Of a DNA stretch of 64,000 nucleotides, positions 42,804 through 51,447 are shown one piece after another. The stretch's first letter is position 1; each line of letters opens with the position of its first letter. The position numbers and the translations under genes are program-made. The notes beneath the pieces were generated by a model, which did no database searches, was not told the DNA's origin, and saw only the letters and a list, made by a program, of their open reading frames with translations. This DNA comes from DATIRA01 sp963766505. GTDB lineage: Bacteria; Pseudomonadota; Gammaproteobacteria; Steroidobacterales; Steroidobacteraceae. The DNA lies in NCBI GenBank assembly GCA_963766505.1, contig CAVYAL010000005.1, positions 1,116,001-1,180,000 on the forward strand, given 5' to 3'.

Positions 42804-43451
42804 ATGAACAAGCTGATCACCAAGTTTGCCCGCCCGCTGGTTGCGGGCGCAGCCCTGCTCGTCGCGCAGCAGGCCGCCCATGCCGCCGAGCCCGTCGAGG
42901 GCGTGCAGTACAAGCTGCTGAAGCCGGCGCAGCCGACCAGCGTGCCTGCCGGCAAGGTCGAGGTCGTCGAGGTCTTCTGGTACGCCTGCGGCCACTGCTA
43001 CCTGATCGACCCGCGGGTCGAAAGCTGGAACCAGAAGGACCGGGCGCCCTATGTCGAGCTGGTCAAGATGCCTGCCACCTGGAACTCGCTGCTGAAGACG
43101 CACGCGCGGGCCTTCTATACGGTCGAGCTGCTCGGCAAGCCGGAGCTGCACGGGGAGATCTTCCGCGAGATCAACGTGCGCGGAAACAAGCTCGATACGG
43201 CGGAGAAGCTCGAGGCGTTCTTCGTCTCCAAGGGCGTCAGCAAGGAAGACTTCCAGAAGGCCTACAAGTCCTTCTCGGTCGAGTCCAAGGTTCGCCAGGC
43301 GGAAGACCTCAACAAGCGCTACCGGATCACCAGCACGCCGACATTCATCGTGAACGGCAAGTACGTTACCGACGCAGGCATGAACGGCTCCGAGCAGCAG
43401 CTGTTCGAGACCATCAACGCACTTGCGGCCCGGGAGAAACCCAAGGGCTGA
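42804..43451 (+). CDS. dsbA: thiol:disulfide interchange protein DsbA
   Basis: A 215-residue exported thioredoxin-fold protein: signal peptide ending AHA, redox motif CGHC near residue 62, and the cis-Pro segment ITSTPTFIVNGKY. It introduces disulfides into periplasmic proteins. The helical insertion has normal length. A strong terminator follows 27 bases after the stop. Confidence 0.95.
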   Translation: MNKLITKFARPLVAGAALLVAQQAAHAAEPVEGVQYKLLKPAQPTSVPAGKVEVVEVFWYACGHCYLIDPRVESWNQKDRAPYVELVKMPATWNSLLKTHARAFYTVELLGKPELHGEIFREINVRGNKLDTAEKLEAFFVSKGVSKEDFQKAYKSFSVESKVRQAEDLNKRYRITSTPTFIVNGKYVTDAGMNGSEQQLFETINALAAREKPKG

Positions 43452-43477
43452 TCGCCTCCGTGGACCCATGCCTCGAA

Positions 43478-43508
43478 CGAAGCCCCGCCCCAGCGGGGCT
43501 TCGTTTTT
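43478..43508 (+). terminator. intrinsic terminator after dsbA
   Basis: CGAAGCCCCG (43478-43487) pairs with CGGGGCTTCG (43494-43503) as a perfect 10-base-pair stem with a 6-base loop, followed by five T residues. It ends the cytochrome c4-dsbA transcript. Confidence 0.93.
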
Positions 43509-43545
43509 GTGCTAAAAGAACGTCCATCCCGCAGAATCCACACCC

Positions 43546-44520
43546 ATGCTCCGACTCCTCGTCCCGACCGGCAGCGGCTACCAGTGGATCGAGCACGCGC
43601 CTCCGGCCCCGTTTCCCGGGGAATTCCTCTGGGCCGACCTGTTCGAGCCGACCGTAGAGGAAGAGAAAGCCGTCGAGGCGCTGCTGACGGTGGACGTTCC
43701 GACCCGGGACGAGATGAAGGAGATCGAGACATCGAACCGGCTCTACGAGGAGAACGGGGCCGTCTACATGACGGCCACCGTCGGCACGCGGCTGGACACC
43801 GGAACGCCGGGCAGCAGCCCGATCACGTTCATACTGGCCGACGGGCGGCTGATCACGAATCGCTATGCCGATCCGATGCCGGTCCACCGGTTCATGAGCC
43901 ACGTCGTGCGCTCGCCCGCGGCCTGCACCTCGGCGCCGACGCTGCTTGCGGGCCTGCTCGAGGCGTTCGTGGAGCGGATCGCCGACGTCCTCGAGAAGGT
44001 GCAGCTGGAACTCGACGCGGTCTCGCTCGCGATTTTTCCGCGCAGCCAGGACGTGTCGGCGGACAGCCACGACCTGCAGGCGATGATCCACAAGATCGGC
44101 GCCAACGGCGACCTGATCAGCAAGTCCCGGGAGAGCCTGGTGAGCTTCCAGCGACTGCTCGTGTATGTGCAGCAAAGCACGAACGTGACGCTCTCGCAGG
44201 ACCAGAAGGGTCGCTTCAAGTCGGCGATGCGGGACGTGCAGTCGCTGTCGGATCACGCGAGCTTCCTGAGCGGCAAGGTGTCCTTCCTGCTGGACGCCGT
44301 GCTGGGGCTCATCAACCTCCAGCAGAACAACATCATCAAGATCTTTTCGGTGGCCGCGGTGATGTTCCTGCCCCCGACGCTCGTCGCGAGCATCTACGGC
44401 ATGAACTTCCACCACATGCCGGAACTCGACCGCGCCTGGGGCTACCCGCTCGCGCTGCTGGCGATGCTCGCCTCGGCCGTGATTCCCTATCTCTACTTCA
44501 AGCGCAAGGGCTGGCTATAG
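43546..44520 (+). CDS. corA: CorA-family magnesium transporter
   Basis: A 324-residue protein with a large cytoplasmic N-terminal domain, long stalk helices and two C-terminal membrane helices. The pore signature YGMNF lies between them (near residue 285), and the chain ends FKRKGWL with the positive tail typical of CorA. It forms a pentameric Mg2+/Co2+ channel in the inner membrane. Its stop lies 16 bases before the NYN gene. Confidence 0.94.
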   Translation: MLRLLVPTGSGYQWIEHAPPAPFPGEFLWADLFEPTVEEEKAVEALLTVDVPTRDEMKEIETSNRLYEENGAVYMTATVGTRLDTGTPGSSPITFILADGRLITNRYADPMPVHRFMSHVVRSPAACTSAPTLLAGLLEAFVERIADVLEKVQLELDAVSLAIFPRSQDVSADSHDLQAMIHKIGANGDLISKSRESLVSFQRLLVYVQQSTNVTLSQDQKGRFKSAMRDVQSLSDHASFLSGKVSFLLDAVLGLINLQQNNIIKIFSVAAVMFLPPTLVASIYGMNFHHMPELDRAWGYPLALLAMLASAVIPYLYFKRKGWL

Positions 44521-44524
44521 GCCG

Positions 44525-44530
44525 TACAAT
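44525..44530 (+). promoter_or_regulatory. candidate -10 immediately before NYN gene
   Basis: TACAAT sits 6 bases before ATG 44537. A start site 6-8 bases downstream would fall on the ATG, implying a leaderless transcript. No -35 of good quality is present. Confidence 0.3.
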
Positions 44531-44536
44531 TTCCCA

Positions 44537-45415
44537 ATGGCGAAACAAACCATCAACAACATGGCGGTGTTCTGCGACTTCGAGAACATCGCGCTCGGCG
44601 TCCGCGACGCCAAGTACTCGAAGTTCGACATCGACAAGGTGCTCGAGCGGCTGCTGCTGAAGGGCAGCATCGTCGTCAAGAAGGCGTACTGCGACTGGGA
44701 CCGCTACAAGGAATTCAAGGCCCCGATGCACGAGGCGTCCTTCGAGCTGATCGAGATCCCGCACGTGCGGATGTCCGGCAAGAACTCCGCCGACATCCGT
44801 ATGGTCGTGGACGCGCTCGACCTCTGCTACACGAAATCGCACGTGGACACGTTCGTGGTCGTCAGCGGTGACTCCGACTTCTCGCCGCTGGTGAGCAAGC
44901 TGCGCGAGAACAACAAGCTCGTGATCGGCGTCGGGGTCAAGAGCTCGACCTCGGACCTGCTGATCGCGAACTGCGACGAGTTCATCTACTACGACGACCT
45001 CGTCCGCAAGGACGAGCAGCGCCGCGGACGGCGCAAGACGGCCGCGAAGCAGACCGGGTCCGGGCCGGCAAGGCAGGCTGCGGCCTCCGCGACGGCGCCG
45101 GCCGCGAGCGGCGGCGGCGAGCCGTCCGGGCCGCCGACAGAGGCGCAGAAGACCGAGGACGACAAGAAGCAGGAAGCCTTCGAGCTGGTCGTCGCGACGT
45201 TCGAGGCGCTCGCCGAGGAGCGCGAAGAGGACGAGAAGATCTGGGGCTCGATGATCAAGCAGGCGCTGAAGCGCCAGAAACCCGGCTTCAACGAGACCTA
45301 CCACGGCTTCCGCTCGTTCAGCCAGCTGCTCGAGGAGGCCAAGGCGCGCAAGCTGCTCGAACTCGAGAAGGACGAGAAGTCGGGTGGCTATATCGTGAAG
45401 TCAGCCGGAGGCTGA
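44537..45415 (+). CDS. NYN-domain (LabA-like) ribonuclease with C-terminal OST-HTH/LOTUS domain
   Basis: A 292-residue protein. The N-terminal PIN-like NYN domain has its acidic residues in AVFCDFEN (D14), ADIRMVVDALD and VVSGDSDFSPL. A low-complexity Ala/Gly/Lys linker (about 155-210) leads to a C-terminal winged-helix OST-HTH/LOTUS domain (SMIKQALKRQKPGFNETYHGFRSFSQLL). The combination is that of NYN-LOTUS proteins, thought to bind and cut RNA. GTACAAT ends 6 bases before the ATG and no ribosome site is visible. Confidence 0.9.
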   Translation: MAKQTINNMAVFCDFENIALGVRDAKYSKFDIDKVLERLLLKGSIVVKKAYCDWDRYKEFKAPMHEASFELIEIPHVRMSGKNSADIRMVVDALDLCYTKSHVDTFVVVSGDSDFSPLVSKLRENNKLVIGVGVKSSTSDLLIANCDEFIYYDDLVRKDEQRRGRRKTAAKQTGSGPARQAAASATAPAASGGGEPSGPPTEAQKTEDDKKQEAFELVVATFEALAEEREEDEKIWGSMIKQALKRQKPGFNETYHGFRSFSQLLEEAKARKLLELEKDEKSGGYIVKSAGG

Positions 45416-45509
45416 CGGCACGGGCCCCGCAGCCGACCGCGAGTCCACTGCCGAGCTTGCACCGGATCGCCACGGTGACAGCGGTCGACGAGGCCATGAC
45501 GGAGACACG

Positions 45510-46031
45510 ATGACGAAGGCTCACGATGCAAAAGACCGCCTGCGCCAAGAGCTGCGCGACTACCTGGCCGTCAGTGCCTACCTGTTCGTGTGCTTCAGCG
45601 CAGTCCTCTTCTACGGCGCGGCGGTTCGCGGCGGACCTGCTCCGGGCCTGGGCCTGCTCGGGCTGGCAGCTGCCAAGGCGCTGATTCTCGGCAAGTTCAC
45701 GTTGATCGGAGAGGCCGTCGGCATCGGTTCGCGGCTCAAGTCAGGGACCCTCGCGCGCTACATCTTGCGCAAGCTACTGCTGCTCTTCGTGCTTCTTCTT
45801 GTGCTGACAGCGGCCGAAGAGCTCATCGTCGGCTGGATACACGGCCGCTCGAGTGCCGAAACGCTCGGTGAATTCGAACAGCGCTCGCCGGCGGAGATCC
45901 TCGCCTCCTGCCTGCTGCTGCTGCTCGTGCTGGCGCCATACGTGGCAGTGACCGAACTCAGTCGGGCCCTCGGTCCAGGCGCGCTTCGCCGCCTGCTCGC
46001 CTCGCCACCTGACAACGTGAGGACCAAGTAA
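45510..46031 (+). CDS. small integral membrane protein, family not recognised
   Basis: A 173-residue protein with four hydrophobic segments (around 18-38, 45-62, 85-105 and 130-148). They include YLAVSAYLFVCFSAVLFYGA and LLLLFVLLLVLTAAEELIVG. The N-terminus is charged and cytoplasmic in prediction, and the C-terminus is basic. The composition is typical of a real membrane protein and the third-position GC is high. I do not recognise the family and see no catalytic motif. Confidence 0.7.
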   Translation: MTKAHDAKDRLRQELRDYLAVSAYLFVCFSAVLFYGAAVRGGPAPGLGLLGLAAAKALILGKFTLIGEAVGIGSRLKSGTLARYILRKLLLLFVLLLVLTAAEELIVGWIHGRSSAETLGEFEQRSPAEILASCLLLLLVLAPYVAVTELSRALGPGALRRLLASPPDNVRTK

Positions 46032-46052
46032 TCCACGGCCGGAAGGCCTGTT

Positions 46053-46946
46053 CTACATCCGCGGCCTCGAGGCCTCCGGCGCGTCGAGCAGGCGTTTCGC
46101 CATCCGGTTGGCGTCGCGCGAGGCGTGCGCAAAGAACTGCCGCAGGCCCGTGCACAGGTAGTTGAGTCCCGGCTCGCCCTCCGGCGTGCGCAGCAGCCGG
46201 TTCTTCGGGCACTCGCCCCAGCAGTCCTCGAGGCAAGGACATTCCCGGCAGTACCTCGGTAACTTCTCGGACTTCGCGTAGGCGAAACGTACCTGTTCCG
46301 GGTCGAAGACCATGCTGCCGAGTTGCCGCGAAAGCAGGTTACCGCGCCGGCACTCCGGGTAGACATAGTGATCGCAGGCATAGACACTGCCGTCGTGCTC
46401 GACGGCGAGCCCCTTGCCGCAGTACTCCGCATAGACGCAGACCGGCGCGGGCTGGCCCATGCGCTGCACGACCAGCGTCTCGCAGAAGTTGACCAGTATC
46501 CTGCCGACGTCGCGGCTCAGCCACTCGTCCCAGACCTTGCAGAGGAAATTGCCTTATTCCTGCGGATCGACAGACCAGTCCGTGACCACGGAATCCGGAT
46601 GTCCCGGCCTGGACTCAGGTGTTCCGAGCATCGGCAGTTGCTCGGGATCCCAGCTCTCGGGTGCGGCGGTCTCTTCGCGTTGTGGCGGTGCACGCAGCAG
46701 AGTGTGTTGAAGGGCACGTCGAAGCGCCGCAGCAGGCTCGCCGCCCTGCCAGGAGAACACGACCTCCCCGGCGGTGACGCTGTCGATGTAATCGCGCACG
46801 AAGTGCTCGAGCACCTCGTCGCTCATGTGTTTCGGACCGGGACCGCCGGGCAGCTCGCGCTTGCTCAGGTAACAGCAGTAGGTGCAGTCGAGGTTGCAGG
46901 CCGAGCCCGCCGGCTTCGCCATGACGTGAAAGCGGCGCGTGGCCAT
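46053..46946 (-). pseudogene. decayed anaerobic sulfatase-maturating enzyme (radical SAM)
   Basis: The remains of an anSME, the radical SAM/SPASM enzyme that makes formylglycine in sulfatases. The N-terminal CxxxCxxC motif is present (CNLDCTYC), as is FSWQGGEP. Next, a fragment matching FDVPFNTL..VHRHNAKRP appears in another frame, so about 65 residues of the radical SAM core are deleted. A second deletion follows, then the original frame returns and is cut by an in-frame TAA at 46554-46556, where Tyr would be expected before GNFLC. The C-terminal Cys cluster (CRECPCLEDCWGEC) remains. About 298 codons survive of a usual 380-420. The start at 46946 is approximate. Confidence 0.85.
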
Positions 46947-47137
46947 GGTGCCGAGTGACTGCGGGATCGAGTACTTGTCCAGAGGCAAGGCCGCAGCGCC
47001 GCACTTCCTTTGAACCGGCACAGCCGCTAGTGCGGGTTTTCCCCACGCAAAACCGATAGTAGCGGCCTGGCGTGCGCTACTCGTATCGGGGGCTCTACCG
47101 ACGGTGATCTGCGGCCGGCGCAGGAAATCGAATGGGC

Positions 47138-47214
47138 TGGCGCGCCCGACAGGATTCGAACCTGTGACCCCTGCCTTCGGAGGGCAGTACTCTATCCAGC
47201 TGAGCTACGGGCGC
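47138..47214 (-). tRNA. tRNA-Arg (anticodon CCG)
   Basis: Minus-strand cloverleaf: acceptor GCGCCCG pairs with CGGGCGC, D arm AGCTGGATA, anticodon stem CTGCC/GGCAG around loop CTCCGAA (anticodon CCG), T loop TTCGAAT. Discriminator G and encoded CCA (47138-47140). It closely resembles the E. coli argX tRNA. No integrase gene or repeated tRNA 3' end was seen nearby. Confidence 0.96.
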
Positions 47215-47347
47215 GTGGCCGGGTCCCCGAAAGGGGCCGCAGATCATAGCCCTGCCAGCCCTTCCAGTCCATTTGGAGACGCGCGCCTCGCGATTCGACA
47301 CGCTATACTTCGCGGCCGATTCCCTGCGCCTGCCCTGGGGAGGCCCC

Positions 47348-47854
47348 GTGAGCGCTTCGCACGACCGCAAGTTCTTCGACACTTTCATGCTGATACTGGG
47401 CATCCTGCTCGGCGTGACGATCGGTCTGATCATCCTGGCCCGGTTCATCGTATCCAACACCACGGGCAGCCGGACGGCCGAGGACCCGATGTACCAGCAG
47501 GAAGTCGCCAGGCGCATCGCGCCGGTCGCGAAAGTGGCCGTATCGGGCGCGGACAACACCGCGCTGGCGGCCGCGGAGACCGCGCCGGTCGTGGCCGTGG
47601 ACCTGCCCGGCGAGGAGGTCTACAACCAGGCCTGCGTGGCCTGCCACGGTGCGGGCGTGGCCGGCGCGCCGAAGTTCGGTGATGCGGCCGCCTGGGCGCC
47701 ACGGCTCGCACAGGGAACGGACACGCTGAACACGCACGCGCTGCAGGGCTTCCAGGGGAAGGCCGGTTACATGCCGCCGAAGGGCGGCCGCACCGACCTG
47801 ACCGACCAGTCCGTGATCAATGCGGTCGAGTACATCGTCCAGGGCTCGAAGTAG
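47348..47854 (+). CDS. cytochrome c5-type membrane-anchored monohaem protein
   Basis: A 168-residue protein with an N-terminal membrane helix (MLILGILLGVTIGLIILARFIV), a linker, and one C-terminal haem domain. The motif CVACHGAGVAGAPKFGD, axial Met in AGYMPPKGG and final NAVEYIV are typical of cytochrome c5. It is an electron carrier in respiratory chains. GTG 47348 with GGGGAGG just upstream is preferred over the frame's first ATG at 47273, which would overlap a TATACT promoter-like element at 47304-47309. Confidence 0.88.
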   Translation: MSASHDRKFFDTFMLILGILLGVTIGLIILARFIVSNTTGSRTAEDPMYQQEVARRIAPVAKVAVSGADNTALAAAETAPVVAVDLPGEEVYNQACVACHGAGVAGAPKFGDAAAWAPRLAQGTDTLNTHALQGFQGKAGYMPPKGGRTDLTDQSVINAVEYIVQGSK

Positions 47855-47857
47855 CCC

Positions 47858-49216
47858 CTAATCGTCCGACTGGCGGAACTCGACGCCCAGCGACCGCAGC
47901 TTGCGGTACAGGTGCGTCCGCTCCATTCCGACCCGCTTTGCGAGCTGACCGACCTTGCCGTTGCAGAGCTGCAGCTGCTGCGTCAGGTAGGCGCGCTCGA
48001 AGTGCTCGCGCGCCTCGCGCAATGGCAGCGCGAGCAGGTCCTGCTTCACCAGCGGCTCATCGGCCGGGGCCTGAGCCACGATCTCCCGCTCGATCTCGTC
48101 GAGACGGACTTCTTCGTTGCCGCCCTGGATCAACAGCCGGTGAACCAGGTTCTTCAGCTCGCGCACGTTGCCCGGCCAGGGGTAGTTCCGCAGGCGGTTC
48201 TGCGCAGCGACGCTGAAACGGCGGAACGGCAGCTGCTCCTCGTCGACGAGGCGATCGACGTAGTAGCGCAGCAGCTCCGGCACGTCCTCGGCGTAGTCGC
48301 GCAGTGGCGGCACCCGCAGCGCGAGCACGTTCAGGTGCGAAAGCAGGTCCACGCGGAACGGCTCAGCCCCGCGCTTCTCGAATCCGGGCTGGGCGCAGGA
48401 GATAACCCTGGCATCGACCTTCTGCTCGGCCGTCCCGCCCCTGCGCCGGAACGTACCCGCATCGAGCGCCGCAAACAGCAGGCGCTGCGCCGCAGGTGAA
48501 AGATCCTGCAGCTCGTTGATGAACAGCACGCCGCCGGCAGCCTGCTCGATCAGGCCCTTGCGGATCGCACCTCCCGACTCCTCGCCGTACAGCGTCGCCT
48601 CGAGGTCGCCCTCCGGCAGCGCGCCCGCGACCAGCGTGACGAACGGACCGCCGGTGCGCGTGCTCTGCGAATGAAGATAACGGGCGAAGGCCTCGCGCCC
48701 GGTGCCCGATTCGCCGGTGATCAGCACCGGCGCCTCGTGAGGCGCCAGCTGCTTCACCTGTTCGCGAAGGTCGCGCATCAGGCGGCTGCGTCCGACCGGC
48801 GCGACCAGCGGCGGTATCAGCTTGCGAACCGTGCGGCGTCGCCGCCGGCCCTCGTCCAGGGCGGCCTGCACCGTGTGCAGCAGCTTGGCCAGCGACAGCG
48901 GCTTCTCGACGTAGTCGACGGCACCGAGCCGGGTTGCCTCCACTGCCGTCTCGACCGTGCCGTGTCCCGACATCATCACGATCGGTGCTGCCAGCGTCTG
49001 GTTGTTCTGCCACTCGCGCAGCAGGCTGATGCCGTCGGAATCCGGCATCCAGATGTCCAGCAGCACGAGGTCCGGCGCCTGTGCTGCGCAGGCGGCCCGC
49101 GCCTCGGCCGCGCTCGAGGCGACTTCCACCTCGTAGCCTTCCTCGGTCAGGATCTCCCGAACGAGCTCCCGGATGTCCGCCTCGTCGTCAACGACCAGAA
49201 TCCGCGCTGCGCTCAT
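47858..49216 (-). CDS. ntrX: NtrX-like response regulator with degenerate AAA+ domain
   Basis: A 452-residue NtrC-family regulator: receiver (phospho-acceptor D54, K105), AAA+ domain and Fis-type helix-turn-helix (VGQLAKRVGMERTHLYRKL). The motor motifs are altered: Walker A is GESGTGRE (Lys to Arg174), Walker B is FINE (Asp to Asn234), and the GAFTGA sigma54-contact loop is replaced around GGAIRKG (215-221). One arginine finger seems lost (YYRLNV reads LSHLNV). GNVREL of sensor II remains. It therefore probably does not drive sigma54 open-complex formation and may act as an ordinary DNA-binding regulator. Coupled to ntrY by ATGA overlap. Confidence 0.9.
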   Translation of the reverse strand: MSAARILVVDDEADIRELVREILTEEGYEVEVASSAAEARAACAAQAPDLVLLDIWMPDSDGISLLREWQNNQTLAAPIVMMSGHGTVETAVEATRLGAVDYVEKPLSLAKLLHTVQAALDEGRRRRRTVRKLIPPLVAPVGRSRLMRDLREQVKQLAPHEAPVLITGESGTGREAFARYLHSQSTRTGGPFVTLVAGALPEGDLEATLYGEESGGAIRKGLIEQAAGGVLFINELQDLSPAAQRLLFAALDAGTFRRRGGTAEQKVDARVISCAQPGFEKRGAEPFRVDLLSHLNVLALRVPPLRDYAEDVPELLRYYVDRLVDEEQLPFRRFSVAAQNRLRNYPWPGNVRELKNLVHRLLIQGGNEEVRLDEIEREIVAQAPADEPLVKQDLLALPLREAREHFERAYLTQQLQLCNGKVGQLAKRVGMERTHLYRKLRSLGVEFRQSDD

Positions 49217-51447
49217 GCGCTCTCCCTCCTAGGTTCACCGCGCTGCGAAGTGCGCTGCGCGGCCTCGTTCGTCTTGCTTTCACCCAACGGCAACTCGATC
49301 CGGATGCGTGCGCCGCCCTCAGGGCGGTTCTCGGCCTCCACGTGACCACCATGCTCCTCGACGATCTTGCGCACGATCGCGAGTCCGAGGCCGGTGCCCT
49401 TCGCCTTGGTCGTGACGTAGGGATCGAAAGCCTGGCCGATCAGGTCCCGCTGGAATCCCGGGCCGTTGTCCTCGACGTCGATCGCGATCACCGCCTCATC
49501 GTCGTGAAGCGCGGCGCGCGTGGAGACCATGATCTCGCCCCCGGGTCGACCCTCCAGCGCCTCGACTGCATTCGTCAGCAGGTTGTGCAGCAACTGCCTG
49601 AGCCGCCCCTGGTCGGCCACCAGCGTGGATGCCGCGGGGTCCAGCGCCACGCGGATCCGGATCCGGCGGGCGGGGTCCTGCCCGCGATACAGCTCGGTGA
49701 CCTCGGCGACGAGCCGGTTCAGGTTCACCGGCGCCATCTCGAAGCGCGGCGCGCGCGCGTACTCACTGAACGCGTTCACCATCTCCTTCATCGCCTCGAC
49801 TTGCTGGACGATCGTCTCGGTGCTCCGATCGAGCAACACCGCCTGTTGTCCTTCCAGCGAAGGCATCAGCTTGTGACGCATCCGCTCGGCCGACAGCCGG
49901 ATCGGCGTGAGCGGATTCTTGATCTCGTGCGCCAGGCGTCTCGCCACCTCACCCCAGGCCGCCTCGCGCTGGGCCCGCAGCATCACGGTGATGTCGTCGA
50001 ATACGAGCACGTAGCCGCCCGGCTCGGCCGCCTCGCCCGGCAGCGGCGTGCAGGCGCACATCAGCACGCGTCGTCCGCTCGATGACTGCAGGGTGAACTG
50101 CTCGCGCCATTCACTGTCGCCCGCCTCGAGCCGTGCCCGGCAGGCCTCCGCGAATTGCCTCGGCAGGCTGTCGGGCTCGCCGAGCTCGCCGAGCTGCTGG
50201 CCTGCCCGGCCCTCGAGATCCTCACCAAGGATCACGCTCGCGGCCCGATTGGTGGTGCGTACCCGCAGCTCCGGCTCGAGAGAAACGACGCCGGTCGAAA
50301 GGCGCGCGAGGATGATCGCCAGGTTGGCCCGCTCGTTCTCTGCCTCCTGCTGGGCGCGCTGCTGGTCCTCGCGCGCCCGCCGCAGGCGACGCGTCATGTC
50401 GTTGAACGAATGCACCAGGAAGCCCATCTCGTCGTGCGAGGTGAGCGGCAGGCGCGTGTCGAGGTCGCCCTCGGCGACCGCACGCGTCCCCTTGACCAGG
50501 TCCTGGATCGGCTGCACCAGCTTCTGCGCGGTGAAGATCGCGCCGTACCAGGCCGCGAGCAGCGAGAGCAGCAGCACGACGGTCAGCGTCAGGATGAAGC
50601 TCGCCTTCAGCGGCGCGCGCAGGTAGTCCTTCTCGCCGAACTCCTGGTAGGCGCGCTGGACCGTATCGGCCAGCGCCGCGAGCCGGTCCGAGACCGGGTA
50701 GATCGCCTGCAGCACGACGCGCTCGCGGCCGGGCATCGTCGCCCCGACGTTGACGGCGGTTCGCACCGTATAGCCACCCCCGGCCTGGGGCTCGAGGCTG
50801 ACGAACGGACGGTTCTGCCGCAGCTGCAGCAGCACTTCGCTCGGCACCTCGTCCGGCACCACGTCCGCGCTCAGTCCTTTACTCATCGCGATGATCGAGC
50901 CGCTCGCGGTAGCGACGGTGACTTCGCTCGCACCCACCTGTCGCCGCAGCGATTCGAGCAGCCCCGGCATGGTCCCGCCGGCGCTCGCGAGCTCGTCGGC
51001 GATCAGCTCCGTGTCGGCGAGGTCCTCACGCATCCGGACCTCCAGCGCCGACCGGCTCAGCACCAGCGCATCGTTCAGGCTCTGGCGGATCTCGACGTTG
51101 AACCAGCTGTCGATGCCACGGTTCAGGAACTGCACCGCGAAGAAATACACCAGCAGGATCGGCAGCGTGGCCAGCACGCCGAAGGTCCAGACCATCCGGG
51201 CCTTGAGGCGCGAGCCGATCACGTGCTGTCGCCAGTCGCGGATCAGCTGGCCGAGCTTGGTCGCGAGCAGGCCGACCAGCACGACGAGACCCGCGATGTT
51301 GATCATCAGGATCCAGGGATGCAGCCGGCTGAACTGCTCGGAGTTCTGCGCGGTCTGCACCATGAACAGGATCGCAGCGAGCCACAGCAGGCCGCCGATG
51401 CCCATCACCGCAGCAGAGGCGGCTCGCTTCAGGGCCGTACGTTCCAT
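49213..51447 (-). CDS. ntrY: NtrY-like sensor histidine kinase
   Basis: A 744-residue membrane kinase. Three N-terminal membrane helices fall within residues 10-105 and a fourth near 290 follows a periplasmic region of about 170 residues. HAMP, PAS and HisKA come next with the phospho-accepting His in RRLAHEIKNPLTPIRLSAERM, then HATPase (NLLTNAVEAL, DNGPGF, GTGLGLAIV). The architecture is that of NtrY in the NtrYX systems linked to nitrogen, redox and envelope control. ATG 51447 overlaps the DUF4390 gene by 19 bases. Confidence 0.93.
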   Translation of the reverse strand: MERTALKRAASAAVMGIGGLLWLAAILFMVQTAQNSEQFSRLHPWILMINIAGLVVLVGLLATKLGQLIRDWRQHVIGSRLKARMVWTFGVLATLPILLVYFFAVQFLNRGIDSWFNVEIRQSLNDALVLSRSALEVRMREDLADTELIADELASAGGTMPGLLESLRRQVGASEVTVATASGSIIAMSKGLSADVVPDEVPSEVLLQLRQNRPFVSLEPQAGGGYTVRTAVNVGATMPGRERVVLQAIYPVSDRLAALADTVQRAYQEFGEKDYLRAPLKASFILTLTVVLLLSLLAAWYGAIFTAQKLVQPIQDLVKGTRAVAEGDLDTRLPLTSHDEMGFLVHSFNDMTRRLRRAREDQQRAQQEAENERANLAIILARLSTGVVSLEPELRVRTTNRAASVILGEDLEGRAGQQLGELGEPDSLPRQFAEACRARLEAGDSEWREQFTLQSSSGRRVLMCACTPLPGEAAEPGGYVLVFDDITVMLRAQREAAWGEVARRLAHEIKNPLTPIRLSAERMRHKLMPSLEGQQAVLLDRSTETIVQQVEAMKEMVNAFSEYARAPRFEMAPVNLNRLVAEVTELYRGQDPARRIRIRVALDPAASTLVADQGRLRQLLHNLLTNAVEALEGRPGGEIMVSTRAALHDDEAVIAIDVEDNGPGFQRDLIGQAFDPYVTTKAKGTGLGLAIVRKIVEEHGGHVEAENRPEGGARIRIELPLGESKTNEAAQRTSQRGEPRRESA

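Noticed and set aside
47138..47214. tRNA-Arg as an integration site
   Set aside because: No integrase and no duplicated tRNA 3' end nearby; the flanking sulfatase-maturase remnant is not a phage gene.
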